Positions 1 through 8,062 of a stretch of DNA of 20,886 nt are shown piece by piece. Each line of letters opens with the position of its first letter. Positions within the stretch are counted from its first letter, which is position 1. The position numbers were made by a program, and so were the translations under genes. A model generated the notes under the pieces. The model searched no databases. It saw nothing but the letters and a program-made list of their open reading frames with translations, and was not told the DNA's origin. Origin of the DNA: CAZYWA01 sp964650975 [NCBI: uncultured bacterium] (GTDB lineage Bacteria > JADJOY01); NCBI GenBank assembly GCA_964650975.1, contig CAZYWA010000077.1, forward strand, positions 1-20,886, read 5' to 3'.

Positions 1-745
1 TCCGGCCGTCGCCGTCGCGTAGCGCTGACTTGACGGTGTTGAAGAGCCGCACCGTGCCGTCGTGCCGGGTGATCGGCTCCCGATCGACGATCTGCGTCGC
101 TCCGGCCGACAGCACTTGCGCGTCGACGGCCAGGTACTGGCGGGTGTGCGCGTCGGGGTTGGCCGGCGAGTCCACCAGACCGGTCAGCTCCTCGGAGGAC
201 ATTCCGTAGAACTCGCAGAACGCGCGGTTGGTCCAGGTGAGCCGCGACTCGGTGTTCTTCGCGAACACCAGATCGGTGATGGTGTCGAGCATCTGTCGGT
301 AGCGCCGCTCGGATTCGTGGATCCGCCGCTCCAGCTCGTGCTGCTGCGCCTCGAACCGCTTCCCTTCCGAAACGTCGCGGATAGTGGCCACGTAGTTGGA
401 CGGCGCTCCCTGGCGGTCGAAGAGCACCGAGCCGGCGAGCGAGATCCACACGATCTCGCCGTCCTTGCGGATGTAGCGCTTCTCGATCTGGTAACGCGGG
501 ATCTCGCCGCGCTGCAGGCGCACCGCGAGCGCCACGTCGCGGTCGATGTCGTGCGGGTGGGTGATGTCGACGAAGGTCTTGGTGAGCAGCTCCGCCGCGC
601 TGTAGCCGGTGATCTGGCAGAACATCGGGTTGACGCGCAGGAACCGGTAGTCGAGCCCGACCAGCGCGATGCCGATCGGACCTTCCTCGAAGATGGTGCG
701 GAAGAGCGCGTCCTCGGCGCTCGGGGGTTGCGTCGGATTCTCCAA
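1..745 (-). CDS. PAS-domain sensor protein, N-terminal part (3' end outside window)
   Basis: The reverse strand reads openly from a TTG at 745 to the window edge. It encodes a PAS domain (about residues 12-125) beginning FRTIFEEGPIGIALVGLDY, with the usual N-x-x-F-x-x-x-x-G-Y-S turn and a PAC-like end (WISLAGSVLFDRQG, then YVATIRDVSEGK). A charged helical linker (about 130-150, QQHELERRIHESERRYRQ) leads into a second PAS domain (YRQMLDTITDLVFAKN...). PAS tandems usually sit in front of a histidine kinase, GGDEF/EAL or HTH output module; that part lies before position 1, so the output is unknown. No signal peptide or membrane segment is visible in this part, which suggests cytosolic sensing. 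I chose TTG because no ATG or GTG fits the frame and a GCGAGG ribosome site lies 5 nt upstream. It diverges from the dehydrogenase fusion. Confidence 0.85.
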   Translation of the reverse strand, partial: MENPTQPPSAEDALFRTIFEEGPIGIALVGLDYRFLRVNPMFCQITGYSAAELLTKTFVDITHPHDIDRDVALAVRLQRGEIPRYQIEKRYIRKDGEIVWISLAGSVLFDRQGAPSNYVATIRDVSEGKRFEAQQHELERRIHESERRYRQMLDTITDLVFAKNTESRLTWTNRAFCEFYGMSSEELTGLVDSPANPDAHTRQYLAVDAQVLSAGATQIVDREPITRHDGTVRLFNTVKSALRDGDGR

Positions 746-750
746 TGGAA

Positions 751-756
751 CCTCGC
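751..756 (-). promoter_or_regulatory. Ribosome binding site that supports the TTG start of the PAS gene
   Basis: Read on the minus strand this is GCGAGG, separated by 5 nt from the TTG at 745. It is the only Shine-Dalgarno-like string in the right place, and no ATG or GTG lies in frame just upstream. Confidence 0.5.
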
Positions 757-892
757 GGGCGGGGAGCTGCCCGAAGGGATGGTGCCACGCCCTCGCGCAT
801 GGGAAAAGCGTGACGGCGTGAGCTGCTTGGCGGAGCGTGGCCGAACGTGGTTTAGCTGGACGGCTGGGTCCATCCGCGAAGGGAGATCACCA

Positions 893-3553
893 ATGACCAT
901 CGCACGGCTCTTGATCGACGGTGAGCTCACCGGCGCCGCGAACGGCGCCACCTACGACACGATCGACCCGGGCACCGGCCGCGTGATCGGCGACGTGCCG
1001 CGCGCCGGGCGCGCCGATGCCGAAGCCGCGATCGACGCCGCGCTGCGCGCGTTCGAGCGCGGCACCTGGAGCGGGCTCGCGCCCGAGGCGCGCGCGCGCA
1101 TCGTCATGGATCTCGCCGACCGCATCCAGGCGGCCGCGCCCAAGCTCGCGCTCATGGAAGCGATGGACTCGGGCGGGCTGGTGCGGCGCACTGCGTCCGA
1201 CGTGTTCCAGGCCGCGCGTTTCATCCGCACGCTGGCCCAGTACACGGTGAACGGCTTTCCGTGGACCGAGGATCTGCCCACCGGCGGCGGCTTCATCCCG
1301 AGCCGCAACTACGTGCGCCGCGAGCCGTTCGGCGTGTGCGCCGGGATCGTGCCGTTCAACTTCCCGTTCCTGATGGCGGTGTGGAAGATCATTCCCGCGA
1401 TCCTCATGGGAAACACGGTGGTCTTGAAGCCGGCCAGCGTCACGCCGCTTTCCGCGTGCTTGCTGGGCGAGATCGTGCGCGAAAGCGAGGTGCCGAAAGG
1501 CGTCGTGAACATCCTGGCCGGTCCCGGTTCCGAGGTGGGTGAAGTGCTGTGCACCGATCCGCGCGTCATGAAGATCGCATTCACCGGCTCGACCGAGGTC
1601 GGGCGGCACGTGATGAAGCTCGGCTCCGCCAGCGTGAAGAAGGTGACACTCGAGCTGGGCGGAAAGTCGCCCAACATCGTGCTCGACGACGCCGATCTCG
1701 ACCTCGCCGTCGACGGTGCCCTCTTCGCGTGCTTCCTCCACTCGGGCCAGGTGTGCGAATCGGGGACACGCCTGCTCCTGCCCGAAAGGCTTCACGACGA
1801 ATTCGTCGAGCGGCTGGTGAAGCGGGCCGCCGGGATCCCGGTCGGCTACCAGCTCGACGCGCGCACCAAGATGGGCCCGGTGGTGAGCGACAAGCAGCGC
1901 GCCACCATCGACGAGTACGTGCGCATCGGCCGGAGCGACGGCGCCGAGGTGGTCGCGGGCGGCGCGCCCGCGGAGGTGGCCGGCTTCGACGAGGGCTACT
2001 ACTACCAGCCCACGATCTTCGCCAACGTCCGGAACGACATGCGTATCGCCCGCGAGGAGATCTTCGGGCCGGTGCTCTCGGTGATCCGCTACCACGACGT
2101 CGACGAGGCGATCGCGATCGCCAACGACAGCGACTACGGGCTCGGCGGCGGCGTGTGGTCGCGGAATCTGGCGCGCGCCGAGAGCGTCGCGGCGCGCATC
2201 CAGACCGGCACCGTGTGGATCAACGATTTCCACGCGTTCTCCGACATGGCGCCCTTCGGCGGGTTCAAGCAGAGCGGCGTCGGCCGCGAGCTCGGCCACG
2301 AAGGGCTGGCGGAGTACACGCAGCTCAAGCACGTGCACGTGGGGCTCGGCGTGCGTCCCGAGGACAAGATCGGTTTCCACTTGCTCTTGAAGGAACCCAA
2401 GACCGCGACCTTCCAGTTTTCCGGTCCCACACGGGTTCTTTCCGGTCCGCGCTCGGTGGCGCGCCTCGATCTGGAAATCGAAACACGCGGCGCCAAGCGG
2501 GTGCTGCTGGTGACCGACCCGGGCGTCACCGCGGCCGGACTGGTGAAGCGCGTGACCGACGTGCTGGGCGCGCGCATCGCCGCGATCGTCGACGACGTGC
2601 CGCAGGATTCGGGGCTCGACGTGATCGACCGCACCGCCGACACCGCGCGCGCGGCACGCTGCGATCTGATCGTGGCGCTGGGCGGCGGCAGCGTGATCGA
2701 CACCGCCAAGGTGGTGAGCATTTGCCTCGCGGAGGGAGGCCGCGCCATCGACCACATCCGCGTCAACGGACTCACGCGGAAGCCCATCGCGATCATCGCG
2801 ATCCCCACCACGGCGGGCACCGGCAGCGAGGTGACCAACGCCGCGGTGGTCAAGAACGAGCGGCTGGGCGCCAAGGTGTTCGTGGTCGACGAGAAGCTCT
2901 ACCCCGAGACCGCGATCCTCGACCCCGAGCTGCTCGCGACGCTACCCAAGCGCATGACCGCGTCGACCGGCTTCGACGCGCTCACGCACGCGATCGAGGC
3001 CGCCACCAATCGCGCCGCGAACCCCATCTCCGACAGCCAGGCGCTGCACGCGATCCGGCTGATCGTCCGCTGGCTGCCGGTGTGCGTCGAGAACGGCGCC
3101 GATCTGGAGGCGCGCGGGCAGATGCAAGCGGCGGCGACGCTCGCCGGCTTCGCGGTGTCGAGCGCGCAGGTGGGGCTGGTGCACGCGATGTCGCACTCGA
3201 TCGGCGCCCGCTGCGGCGTGCCCCACGGCACCGGGAACGGGATCATCCTGCCGCACGTGATGCGCTTCAACGTGGGAGCGTGCGTCGAGAAGATGGCGCG
3301 GGTCGCGGATGCGCTGGGGATCTCGCGCGACGGTATGACCGATCAGCAAAAGGCGGACGCGGCCCCCGCCGCGGTCACCGAGCTGCTCACGCGCTGCGGC
3401 CACCCGACCACGCTCCGCGAAGTGGGCGTGACCGAGAGCGTGCTCGCCGAGTGCGCCAACCTCGCCATCACCGACATCACCGGCCTCTTCACCGCGCGGC
3501 CGGTGAAGGATCCCGGGCAAGTCGTCTCGCTCTACGAACAGGCGCTGGGGTAA
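893..3553 (+). CDS. Bifunctional aldehyde dehydrogenase / iron-containing alcohol dehydrogenase fusion
   Basis: The 886-residue protein starts at an ATG 7 nt after GGGAG. Residues 1 to about 485 are a classical NAD(P)-dependent aldehyde dehydrogenase with N156 (PFNFP), general base E254 (LELGG), nucleophile C288 (GQVCESG) and E389 (EEIFGPV). E254 and C288 are 34 residues apart, as in hydrolytic family members. Residues about 505-886 are a complete group III iron alcohol dehydrogenase: GGGS at 597-600, TTAGTGSE, and metal ligands D695, H699, H764 and H778. The layout recalls AdhE, but AdhE has a CoA-acylating aldehyde domain without the base Glu. I infer that this enzyme turns an alcohol into a free carboxylate, or dismutates an aldehyde to acid plus alcohol with internal NAD recycling. 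The substrate is unknown. It is cytosolic, with no signal peptide. An upstream in-frame extension exists but lacks coding character. Confidence 0.9.
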   Translation: MTIARLLIDGELTGAANGATYDTIDPGTGRVIGDVPRAGRADAEAAIDAALRAFERGTWSGLAPEARARIVMDLADRIQAAAPKLALMEAMDSGGLVRRTASDVFQAARFIRTLAQYTVNGFPWTEDLPTGGGFIPSRNYVRREPFGVCAGIVPFNFPFLMAVWKIIPAILMGNTVVLKPASVTPLSACLLGEIVRESEVPKGVVNILAGPGSEVGEVLCTDPRVMKIAFTGSTEVGRHVMKLGSASVKKVTLELGGKSPNIVLDDADLDLAVDGALFACFLHSGQVCESGTRLLLPERLHDEFVERLVKRAAGIPVGYQLDARTKMGPVVSDKQRATIDEYVRIGRSDGAEVVAGGAPAEVAGFDEGYYYQPTIFANVRNDMRIAREEIFGPVLSVIRYHDVDEAIAIANDSDYGLGGGVWSRNLARAESVAARIQTGTVWINDFHAFSDMAPFGGFKQSGVGRELGHEGLAEYTQLKHVHVGLGVRPEDKIGFHLLLKEPKTATFQFSGPTRVLSGPRSVARLDLEIETRGAKRVLLVTDPGVTAAGLVKRVTDVLGARIAAIVDDVPQDSGLDVIDRTADTARAARCDLIVALGGGSVIDTAKVVSICLAEGGRAIDHIRVNGLTRKPIAIIAIPTTAGTGSEVTNAAVVKNERLGAKVFVVDEKLYPETAILDPELLATLPKRMTASTGFDALTHAIEAATNRAANPISDSQALHAIRLIVRWLPVCVENGADLEARGQMQAAATLAGFAVSSAQVGLVHAMSHSIGARCGVPHGTGNGIILPHVMRFNVGACVEKMARVADALGISRDGMTDQQKADAAPAAVTELLTRCGHPTTLREVGVTESVLAECANLAITDITGLFTARPVKDPGQVVSLYEQALG

Positions 3554-3579
3554 AGGCACTCGGCTCCGGGACGCCCTCC

Positions 3580-3603
3580 GGCTGCGAGGGACCGCAGCCC
3601 TCC
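3580..3603 (-). repeat. REP-like element, copy A (CT-type stem)
   Basis: Read on the minus strand, a GGAG head is followed by a stem GGCTGC, 8-nt loop, GCAGCC. The 24 nt are identical to copy C at 19125-19148, and the match extends a few bases beyond. The copy lies between the stop of the dehydrogenase fusion and the ATG of the next gene. It forms an inverted pair with copy B, 27 nt away. Confidence 0.75.
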
Positions 3604-3606
3604 GAA

Positions 3607-6102
3607 ATGCGATCCACATCGATGGCCGCCTTGGGGACGCGGTCTCTCGCGTCCGCGGCGATCGATCGGACCGGTGCGATCGCCGTCGCCTGTGCCGCTT
3701 TGCTGCTCGCGACGGTCGCGCAAGCGCAAACCGCCGCGCCGGAAGCCGCCGCGCCGGCGTGCCCAGCCGGGAACTTGCTGTCGCCGGGGCGGCTCAGCGC
3801 GGTAGTGGGCGTCGAGGGAAACGCCACGCTGCTCACCGATGGCGCGGCCGCCGCCGAAGGCGCGATCTGGAACGCCCCGCAAGCGGTGGTGCTCTCGACC
3901 GGGCAGAGCTCCATCACCTGGGACCTGGGAGCGGTGACGCGGATCGGCGCCGCGCTGGTCCAGGGCGACGCAAACGACACCTATTCCGTCTCCGTCTCCG
4001 ACGACGGGCACGAGTTCCGGCCGGTCTGGCTGGTGCCCTCGGTCCTCGACCTCGGCCACGGCCTGCGTACCCGCGCGCAGCTTCTGCGCGACGTCTCGGG
4101 GCGCTTCGTGCGCATCGGCACGCCGATGGGCGATCTCTTCTATTCGCTCGCGGAAGTCGAGGCCTTTTGCGATGTACCCTCGCCCTGGCCGCCGAGCCTT
4201 CGCGTGGCCGCGGACGAAAGCGCGCCGCCGTCCTCGGCGAAGCCCACCACGCTCGCCGGCCGGCTCTGGGAAAAGCTCGCCGGCTCGCCGGATCTGACGC
4301 TCGATCAGGCGAACGCGATCAAGATGGTGCTGGCGCTCTACGGGGCGGCGCTGCTGCTCTTGGGGCTCTGGATCGGGCGCGAAAGGCATGGCGACGCCGT
4401 CGATCCGGCGCGGGCGCCCGTGCTCTGGTTCCGGCGCCGCTGGTTCGTGATCGCGTCGTTCGTCGTCGCGCCGCTCGCCGGCTTGGCGGCCGCCGCGGCA
4501 GCCCCGCTCGAGCACGGCAAGATCGGGTGGAGCGTGCTGATGTTCGTGGCGGCCGAGCCGGCCGCGGCGGCACTCGGCTTGTCGCTTTACGCGGCCGCCT
4601 CCGGGCCGATCTTCGCCGGTGCGCGGGAACGGCTGGAACGTACGCTGCTCCCGCGGTTCCGGGACGGCCTCCTGGCGCTGCTCGGGCTGATCGGTCTCAC
4701 CGGTTACTACAACTGGGGCCACTATCACTTCACCACGTACATCCACCACTACGAGTTTTTCCACTATTTCGTGGGCTCGAAATACTTCTCCGAGCTCGGG
4801 TACACGCGGCTTTACCAATGCTCGCTGGTGGCCGAGTCCGAGCTGGCCACGGACCGTCAGGATTTCGAGCGCCAGCTCGACCGCCGGAAGATCCGCGATC
4901 TGGAAAGGAACATCTTGGTCCCCGCCGGGACCGCGCTCGAGGATCCGGATCGCTGCAAGAAGAATTTCTCCGCCGAGCGCTGGGCGCGGTTCGAGCAAGA
5001 CATCGCGTACTTCCGGACCGGTGCCTCCGCCGAGCGCTGGGACGCGATGCTTCAGGACCACGGCTACAACCCGTCGCCGCTCTGGACCATGACCGGTTCG
5101 TTGCTCGCGAACCGGGCGCCGGCGTCGCGCGCCTTCATCGGATTCGGCAACGGCATGCGGACGTCCGGACCGCTCGGTCTGCTCGATCCGCTGTGCTTGG
5201 GCGCCGCGTTCGCCGCGATCGGCTGGGCCTTCGGCTGGCGAACGCTGTGCGTGGCGCTGCTCTTCTTCGGCACCAACCAGCCCGCGCTCTACTTCTGGAC
5301 CGGCGGCGCTTACCTGCGTCAGGACTGGTTCGCGGCGGCGATGGTGGGCCTGGCGCTCGTCAAACGCGGCTACCCGATGCTGGGCGGAGCGGGGCTCGCC
5401 TATTCGACGTTGCTGCGGGTATTTCCCGGCGGGTTCTTCATCGCGCCTGCGATGAAGCTCGCGTGGACGCTCTGGAAAGAGCGGCGAGTGGACCGCACCG
5501 GACTCCGGATCTTCCTGGGCGCGGCGCTCGCCACGGCGATCCTGGTTCCCGCGTCGAGCGCCGTCTCGGGCGGCTTCGGTGCCTGGCCCGCGTTCGTCGC
5601 GAACAGCGCCAAGCACGCGTCGACGCCGCTCACCAACTACATGGGGCTCAGCACGGTGGTTTCGTTCCGCCCCTCGAACCGCCAGGAGGTGGCGGTCGAC
5701 CGCGGTCTCGACGATCCCTACCTGCGGTTCAAGGAGCTCCACAACCAGAGCTTCCGGCGCTCGCTGCCGATCTTCCTGGCGCTGCTCGCCGGTCTCGGGT
5801 GGCTGGTGCTGCGCGCGGCCCGGAGCGAAGCCGAATGGTGGGCCGTCGCCGCGCTCGGCTTCGCGATCATCCCGGCGGCGACCGAGCTCACTTGCTACTA
5901 CTACTCGTTCCTGACCGCGGCCGCGCTCTTCTCGAGGCGCCGTCCCGAGATCGCCGCCGCGCTGCTCGCGACCGCCGCCGCGACCCACGCGATCGCGTTC
6001 GCGACCCACTACTACGACGTCCGCTACACGATCGAGAGCGTCGCGGTACTCGCGTTCGCGACCTGGGCGGTGTGGCGGCTCACGCCGCGCCGTGCGCCTT
6101 GA
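3607..6102 (+). CDS. Exported membrane protein: discoidin-like N-domain plus GT-C-like polytopic body
   Basis: This 831-residue protein has a signal-like segment (about residues 23-40, [17 protein letters not shown]). A beta-rich domain follows (about 50-185) whose [22 protein letters not shown] and [11 protein letters not shown] stretches resemble coagulation-factor 5/8 type C (discoidin) sugar-binding folds. From about residue 238 it has repeated hydrophobic segments. Two of these flank a long polar loop ([25 protein letters not shown] to about residue 510) of the kind seen in large GT-C-like, DUF2029/GT87-related proteins. I infer a lipid-linked sugar transferase or a related envelope-glycan protein; no catalytic Asp can be assigned with confidence. 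The start is uncertain: ATG 3607 has a weak ribosome site and M6 (3622) is an alternative. REP-like copy B lies inside the first codons. Its end overlaps the convergent hydrolase gene by 23 nt. Confidence 0.75.
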   Translation: MRSTSMAALGTRSLASAAIDRTGAIAVACAALLLATVAQAQTAAPEAAAPACPAGNLLSPGRLSAVVGVEGNATLLTDGAAAAEGAIWNAPQAVVLSTGQSSITWDLGAVTRIGAALVQGDANDTYSVSVSDDGHEFRPVWLVPSVLDLGHGLRTRAQLLRDVSGRFVRIGTPMGDLFYSLAEVEAFCDVPSPWPPSLRVAADESAPPSSAKPTTLAGRLWEKLAGSPDLTLDQANAIKMVLALYGAALLLLGLWIGRERHGDAVDPARAPVLWFRRRWFVIASFVVAPLAGLAAAAAAPLEHGKIGWSVLMFVAAEPAAAALGLSLYAAASGPIFAGARERLERTLLPRFRDGLLALLGLIGLTGYYNWGHYHFTTYIHHYEFFHYFVGSKYFSELGYTRLYQCSLVAESELATDRQDFERQLDRRKIRDLERNILVPAGTALEDPDRCKKNFSAERWARFEQDIAYFRTGASAERWDAMLQDHGYNPSPLWTMTGSLLANRAPASRAFIGFGNGMRTSGPLGLLDPLCLGAAFAAIGWAFGWRTLCVALLFFGTNQPALYFWTGGAYLRQDWFAAAMVGLALVKRGYPMLGGAGLAYSTLLRVFPGGFFIAPAMKLAWTLWKERRVDRTGLRIFLGAALATAILVPASSAVSGGFGAWPAFVANSAKHASTPLTNYMGLSTVVSFRPSNRQEVAVDRGLDDPYLRFKELHNQSFRRSLPIFLALLAGLGWLVLRAARSEAEWWAVAALGFAIIPAATELTCYYYSFLTAAALFSRRRPEIAAALLATAAATHAIAFATHYYDVRYTIESVAVLAFATWAVWRLTPRRAP
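3631..3654 (+). repeat. REP-like element, copy B (AC-type stem, diverged head)
   Basis: The stem is GGACGC, 8-nt loop, GCGTCC, on the plus strand. It matches copy D at 20 of 24 positions; the GGAG head has decayed to TTGG and one loop base differs. It lies within the predicted N-terminal codons of the 831-residue protein, where it encodes the run GTRSLAS. Confidence 0.65.
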
Positions 6103-6919
6103 ACCACTTCTTGAGGCGTTCCCAGCCGTCCTTCGCGGCTTCCGCGTCGTAGCTCGGGCGGTAGTCGGCGTGGAAGCCGTGCTGCGCTCCCGGGTAGACC
6201 ACGATTTCCGACGGGTCCTTCGCCTCCGCCAGCGCCGCGCGCATCTGATCGATGTCGCTGAGCGGGATGCCCTGGTCGGCGGAACCGTAGAGGCCGAGGA
6301 CCGGCGCCTTGAGGTGGCGCGCGACGCCGATCGGGTGCTTGGGATGCAGCTCGTCGGGCGGGCTCGCGATCCGGCCGTACCACGCCACACCGGCCTTGAG
6401 CTTGTCGCTGTGCGCGGCGTAGAGCCACACGATCCGTCCGCCCCAGCAGAAACCGGTGATGCCGAGCTTCGCGGTGTTGGCCTTGCCGGTCGACTGGGCC
6501 CACGCGACCGTCGCGTCGAGGTCGCCCATGACCTGGTCGTCGGGCACCTTCGACACCACCTTCGCGAGGATCTCCTGAACGTCGGTCATGGTGGAGACGT
6601 CGCCCTGGCGCGCGAAGAGCTCGGGCGCCACCGCGAAGTAGCCGAGCTTCGCGAAGCGCCGGCACACGTCCTTGATGTACTCGTGGACGCCAAAGATCTC
6701 CTGCACCACGAGCACGGTGGGGAAACCCGAGCCCTGGGCCGGCATGGCACGATACGCGGGCATGTTTCCGCCCTCGGCCGGGATCTGCACCTCGCCGGCC
6801 GTGAGGCCCTTCGCGTCGGTGGCGATCGCGGTCTGAGCCAGTGCCGGCCGCACCGCGGCCGCGAAACCCACCGCGAGCGAGGTGACCACGAAATCGCGGC
6901 GGCTCAAGCCTTCCTGCAA
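6080..6919 (-). CDS. Tat-exported dienelactone hydrolase family protein
   Basis: This alpha/beta hydrolase carries the dienelactone hydrolase triad. With the upstream GTG as residue 1 it is C173 in GFCWGG, D230 in GSADQGIP and H262 in GAQHGFH; with the TTG start used here they are C158, D215 and H247. A twin-arginine signal ([15 protein letters not shown], cleavage after PALA) sends it folded to the periplasm. I chose TTG at 6919 because GGAGG lies 5 nt upstream and the resulting Tat signal has a normal short n-region (279 residues). A GTG at 6964 would give 294 residues but has no well-spaced ribosome site. Known family members open dienelactones in chlorocatechol breakdown, but many homologues have other or unknown substrates, so the substrate here is unassigned. 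The small gene upstream ends 19 nt before this start, so the two are probably co-transcribed. Confidence 0.87.
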   Translation of the reverse strand: MQEGLSRRDFVVTSLAVGFAAAVRPALAQTAIATDAKGLTAGEVQIPAEGGNMPAYRAMPAQGSGFPTVLVVQEIFGVHEYIKDVCRRFAKLGYFAVAPELFARQGDVSTMTDVQEILAKVVSKVPDDQVMGDLDATVAWAQSTGKANTAKLGITGFCWGGRIVWLYAAHSDKLKAGVAWYGRIASPPDELHPKHPIGVARHLKAPVLGLYGSADQGIPLSDIDQMRAALAEAKDPSEIVVYPGAQHGFHADYRPSYDAEAAKDGWERLKKWFKAHGAA

Positions 6920-6924
6920 CGGAG

Positions 6925-6929
6925 CCTCC
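6925..6929 (-). promoter_or_regulatory. Ribosome binding site deciding the TTG start of the Tat hydrolase
   Basis: The minus strand reads GGAGG, 5 nt before a TTG at 6919. The competing GTG at 6964 has only an AGGTGG directly abutting it, too close for normal initiation. Confidence 0.5.
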
Positions 6930-6938
6930 GAGGGGAAA

Positions 6939-7217
6939 TCAGGCGTTGGTCGTGGTGAGAGCACCCACCTGATGGCGGATGCGCGCCGGGTCGATTTCCA
7001 GGTACGAGCAGATGCTGCGGAACGAGAACACGTAATCGGCCTGGTCGCTGCCGAACCAGTCGAGCAGCTCGTCGAGCGGGGACTCGCCTCTCAGGTAGCG
7101 GGAACCGGCGTTGCGCTGCAGCGAGTGGAATGCCTCCCAGAGGATGGCCGACATCAGGCGCCGCTCGGGAACGCCCGGCCCCTCGATGCAATCGCTCGGC
7201 TGGTCGTCAACTCGCAT
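6939..7217 (-). CDS. Small conserved hypothetical protein (DWF...FSFRSIC...L.IDP.RIR type)
   Basis: This 92-residue soluble protein has a helical N-part ([18 protein letters not shown]). Its C-part ([33 protein letters not shown]) matches a pattern I recognise from small uncharacterised proteins in Deltaproteobacteria and relatives (DW.FSFE.IC..LGLDP..LR). The function is unknown; the C-part could be a DNA- or protein-binding helical motif. I chose the ATG at 7217 because an AGGGGG-type ribosome site lies 4 nt upstream. An ATG at 7259 would add 14 residues but has no such site. It ends 19 nt before the TTG start of the Tat hydrolase, and overlaps that gene if the hydrolase starts at 6964. Confidence 0.7.
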   Translation of the reverse strand: MRVDDQPSDCIEGPGVPERRLMSAILWEAFHSLQRNAGSRYLRGESPLDELLDWFGSDQADYVFSFRSICSYLEIDPARIRHQVGALTTTNA

Positions 7218-7298
7218 GCGCCCCCTGGTCTGCGGGGAGATGCCCGCAACCCCCATCATATCCGAGCCGCCCGGCGAGCACCCCGCGGCAGCTCAGCC

Positions 7299-7697
7299 TC
7301 AGCTGATCGTCTCCACCACTTTCGAATCGACGATCAGGCGGTCCCGGGTGATGACACTGGCGCCCAGGACGCGGGCGGTCGCGACGATCACCCGATCCCC
7401 CGGGTCGCGGTGGAAGCTCGCGGGAAGTACCGACACTTCGCCGGCGATGGCCGGCGTGATCGGGACCCGCTCGACCAGCGGCGCAGCGGTCGCCCGCTCC
7501 AGCCAGTCGCGAAGCGGAAGCGTGAACGCGAGGCGGCCCAGGCCGGCCAGCGTCGCGATCTCGAGCAGCGAGATGTCCGAGACCAAGAGCGGAGTCTGGG
7601 GACCGGTCTTGGAGATGGCTGCGCGCATCGAGCGAGTGAGGCGCTCGGGCGCGTCGATCCACCACACCAGCGCGTGGGTGTCGAGCAGGTACCTCAC
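7299..7697 (-). CDS. vapC: VapC-type PIN-domain toxin (ribonuclease)
   Basis: This 132-residue PIN-domain protein carries the acidic residues expected for Mg-dependent RNase activity: D6 in YLLDTHALVWW, E46 in SDISLLEIATL, and D98 and D101 in HRDPGDRVIVATA. The opening MRYLLDTHALVWW and the DPxDR block are typical of the VapC group paired with Phd/YefM antitoxins. The start is a GTG that overlaps the antitoxin stop (GTGA), implying translational coupling. All catalytic positions are present, so the toxin looks active. The RNA target cannot be read from the sequence. Confidence 0.92.
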   Translation of the reverse strand: MRYLLDTHALVWWIDAPERLTRSMRAAISKTGPQTPLLVSDISLLEIATLAGLGRLAFTLPLRDWLERATAAPLVERVPITPAIAGEVSVLPASFHRDPGDRVIVATARVLGASVITRDRLIVDSKVVETIS

Positions 7698-7939
7698 AGC
7701 TCGCCGCGCTCGGCAGCCCATGTTTCGGGGGGAAGCACCGGCGACACGATGTCGCCCACGATCGTCACGGTCCCCCGGAGGCCGTGCTGCGGATGGCCGG
7801 CATGGCGAGGTGTGGGAGGAACCAGCTGCGCGACCGGCCTGCCCCGCTTCGAGATCGTGACTCCCTCGCCGGTGCGCTCGACCTGGTCGAGAATCGCCAG
7901 GCACTTGGCCTTGAACTCGGTGGCCGTGATGGATCGCAT
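7694..7939 (-). CDS. Phd/YefM-family antitoxin
   Basis: This 81-residue protein opens MRSITATEFKAKCLAILDQV and continues GVTISKRGRPVAQLVP, the standard Phd/YefM N-terminal DNA-binding fold. The C-terminal part (about 45-81) is the variable tail that normally threads into the toxin. It precedes vapC with a 4-nt overlap. Such antitoxins bind their own promoter, and a direct repeat just upstream of the ATG (7942-7962) is a plausible operator. Confidence 0.9.
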   Translation of the reverse strand: MRSITATEFKAKCLAILDQVERTGEGVTISKRGRPVAQLVPPTPRHAGHPQHGLRGTVTIVGDIVSPVLPPETWAAERGEL

Positions 7940-7941
7940 AT

Positions 7942-7962
7942 GACCAGTCTATCGGACCAGTC
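7942..7962 (-). promoter_or_regulatory. Direct repeat, candidate operator of the toxin-antitoxin operon
   Basis: The octamer GACTGGTC occurs twice on the minus strand, 13 bp apart start to start, directly upstream of the antitoxin ATG. The outer copy sits in the near-dyad GGAC-TG-GTCC. Position and spacing of roughly one helical turn suit autorepression by the Phd-like protein. Confidence 0.4.
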
Positions 7963-8062
7963 CTGAGGGTTCCAGCCGATCGCCTCGATCCATGGCTCGC
8001 CGGCGGCTACGCTGGTCCGAGGTCCTCGACCGGATCGACACTCGACTGCAAGGAGCTCGCTC

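Noticed and set aside
62-892. In-frame 5' extension of the dehydrogenase fusion (277 extra residues)
   Set aside because: It is antisense to the clear PAS coding region, and a good ribosome site precedes the ATG at 893.
887-2755. Minus-strand open frame of 622 residues
   Set aside because: His/Arg/Val-rich antisense shadow of the ALDH domain, with no family motif.
893-3553. Calling the fusion a standard AdhE
   Set aside because: The aldehyde half has both the LELGG base Glu and the GQVC nucleophile with the 34-residue spacing of hydrolytic enzymes.
1549-3606. Long upstream in-frame extension of the 831-residue membrane protein
   Set aside because: It is an Arg-rich shadow of the dehydrogenase gene in another frame, typical of GC-rich DNA.
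3532-6390. Open frame of about 950 residues on the minus strand
   Set aside because: Low-complexity Arg/Gly/Glu composition and fully antisense to the membrane protein gene; no domain recognisable.
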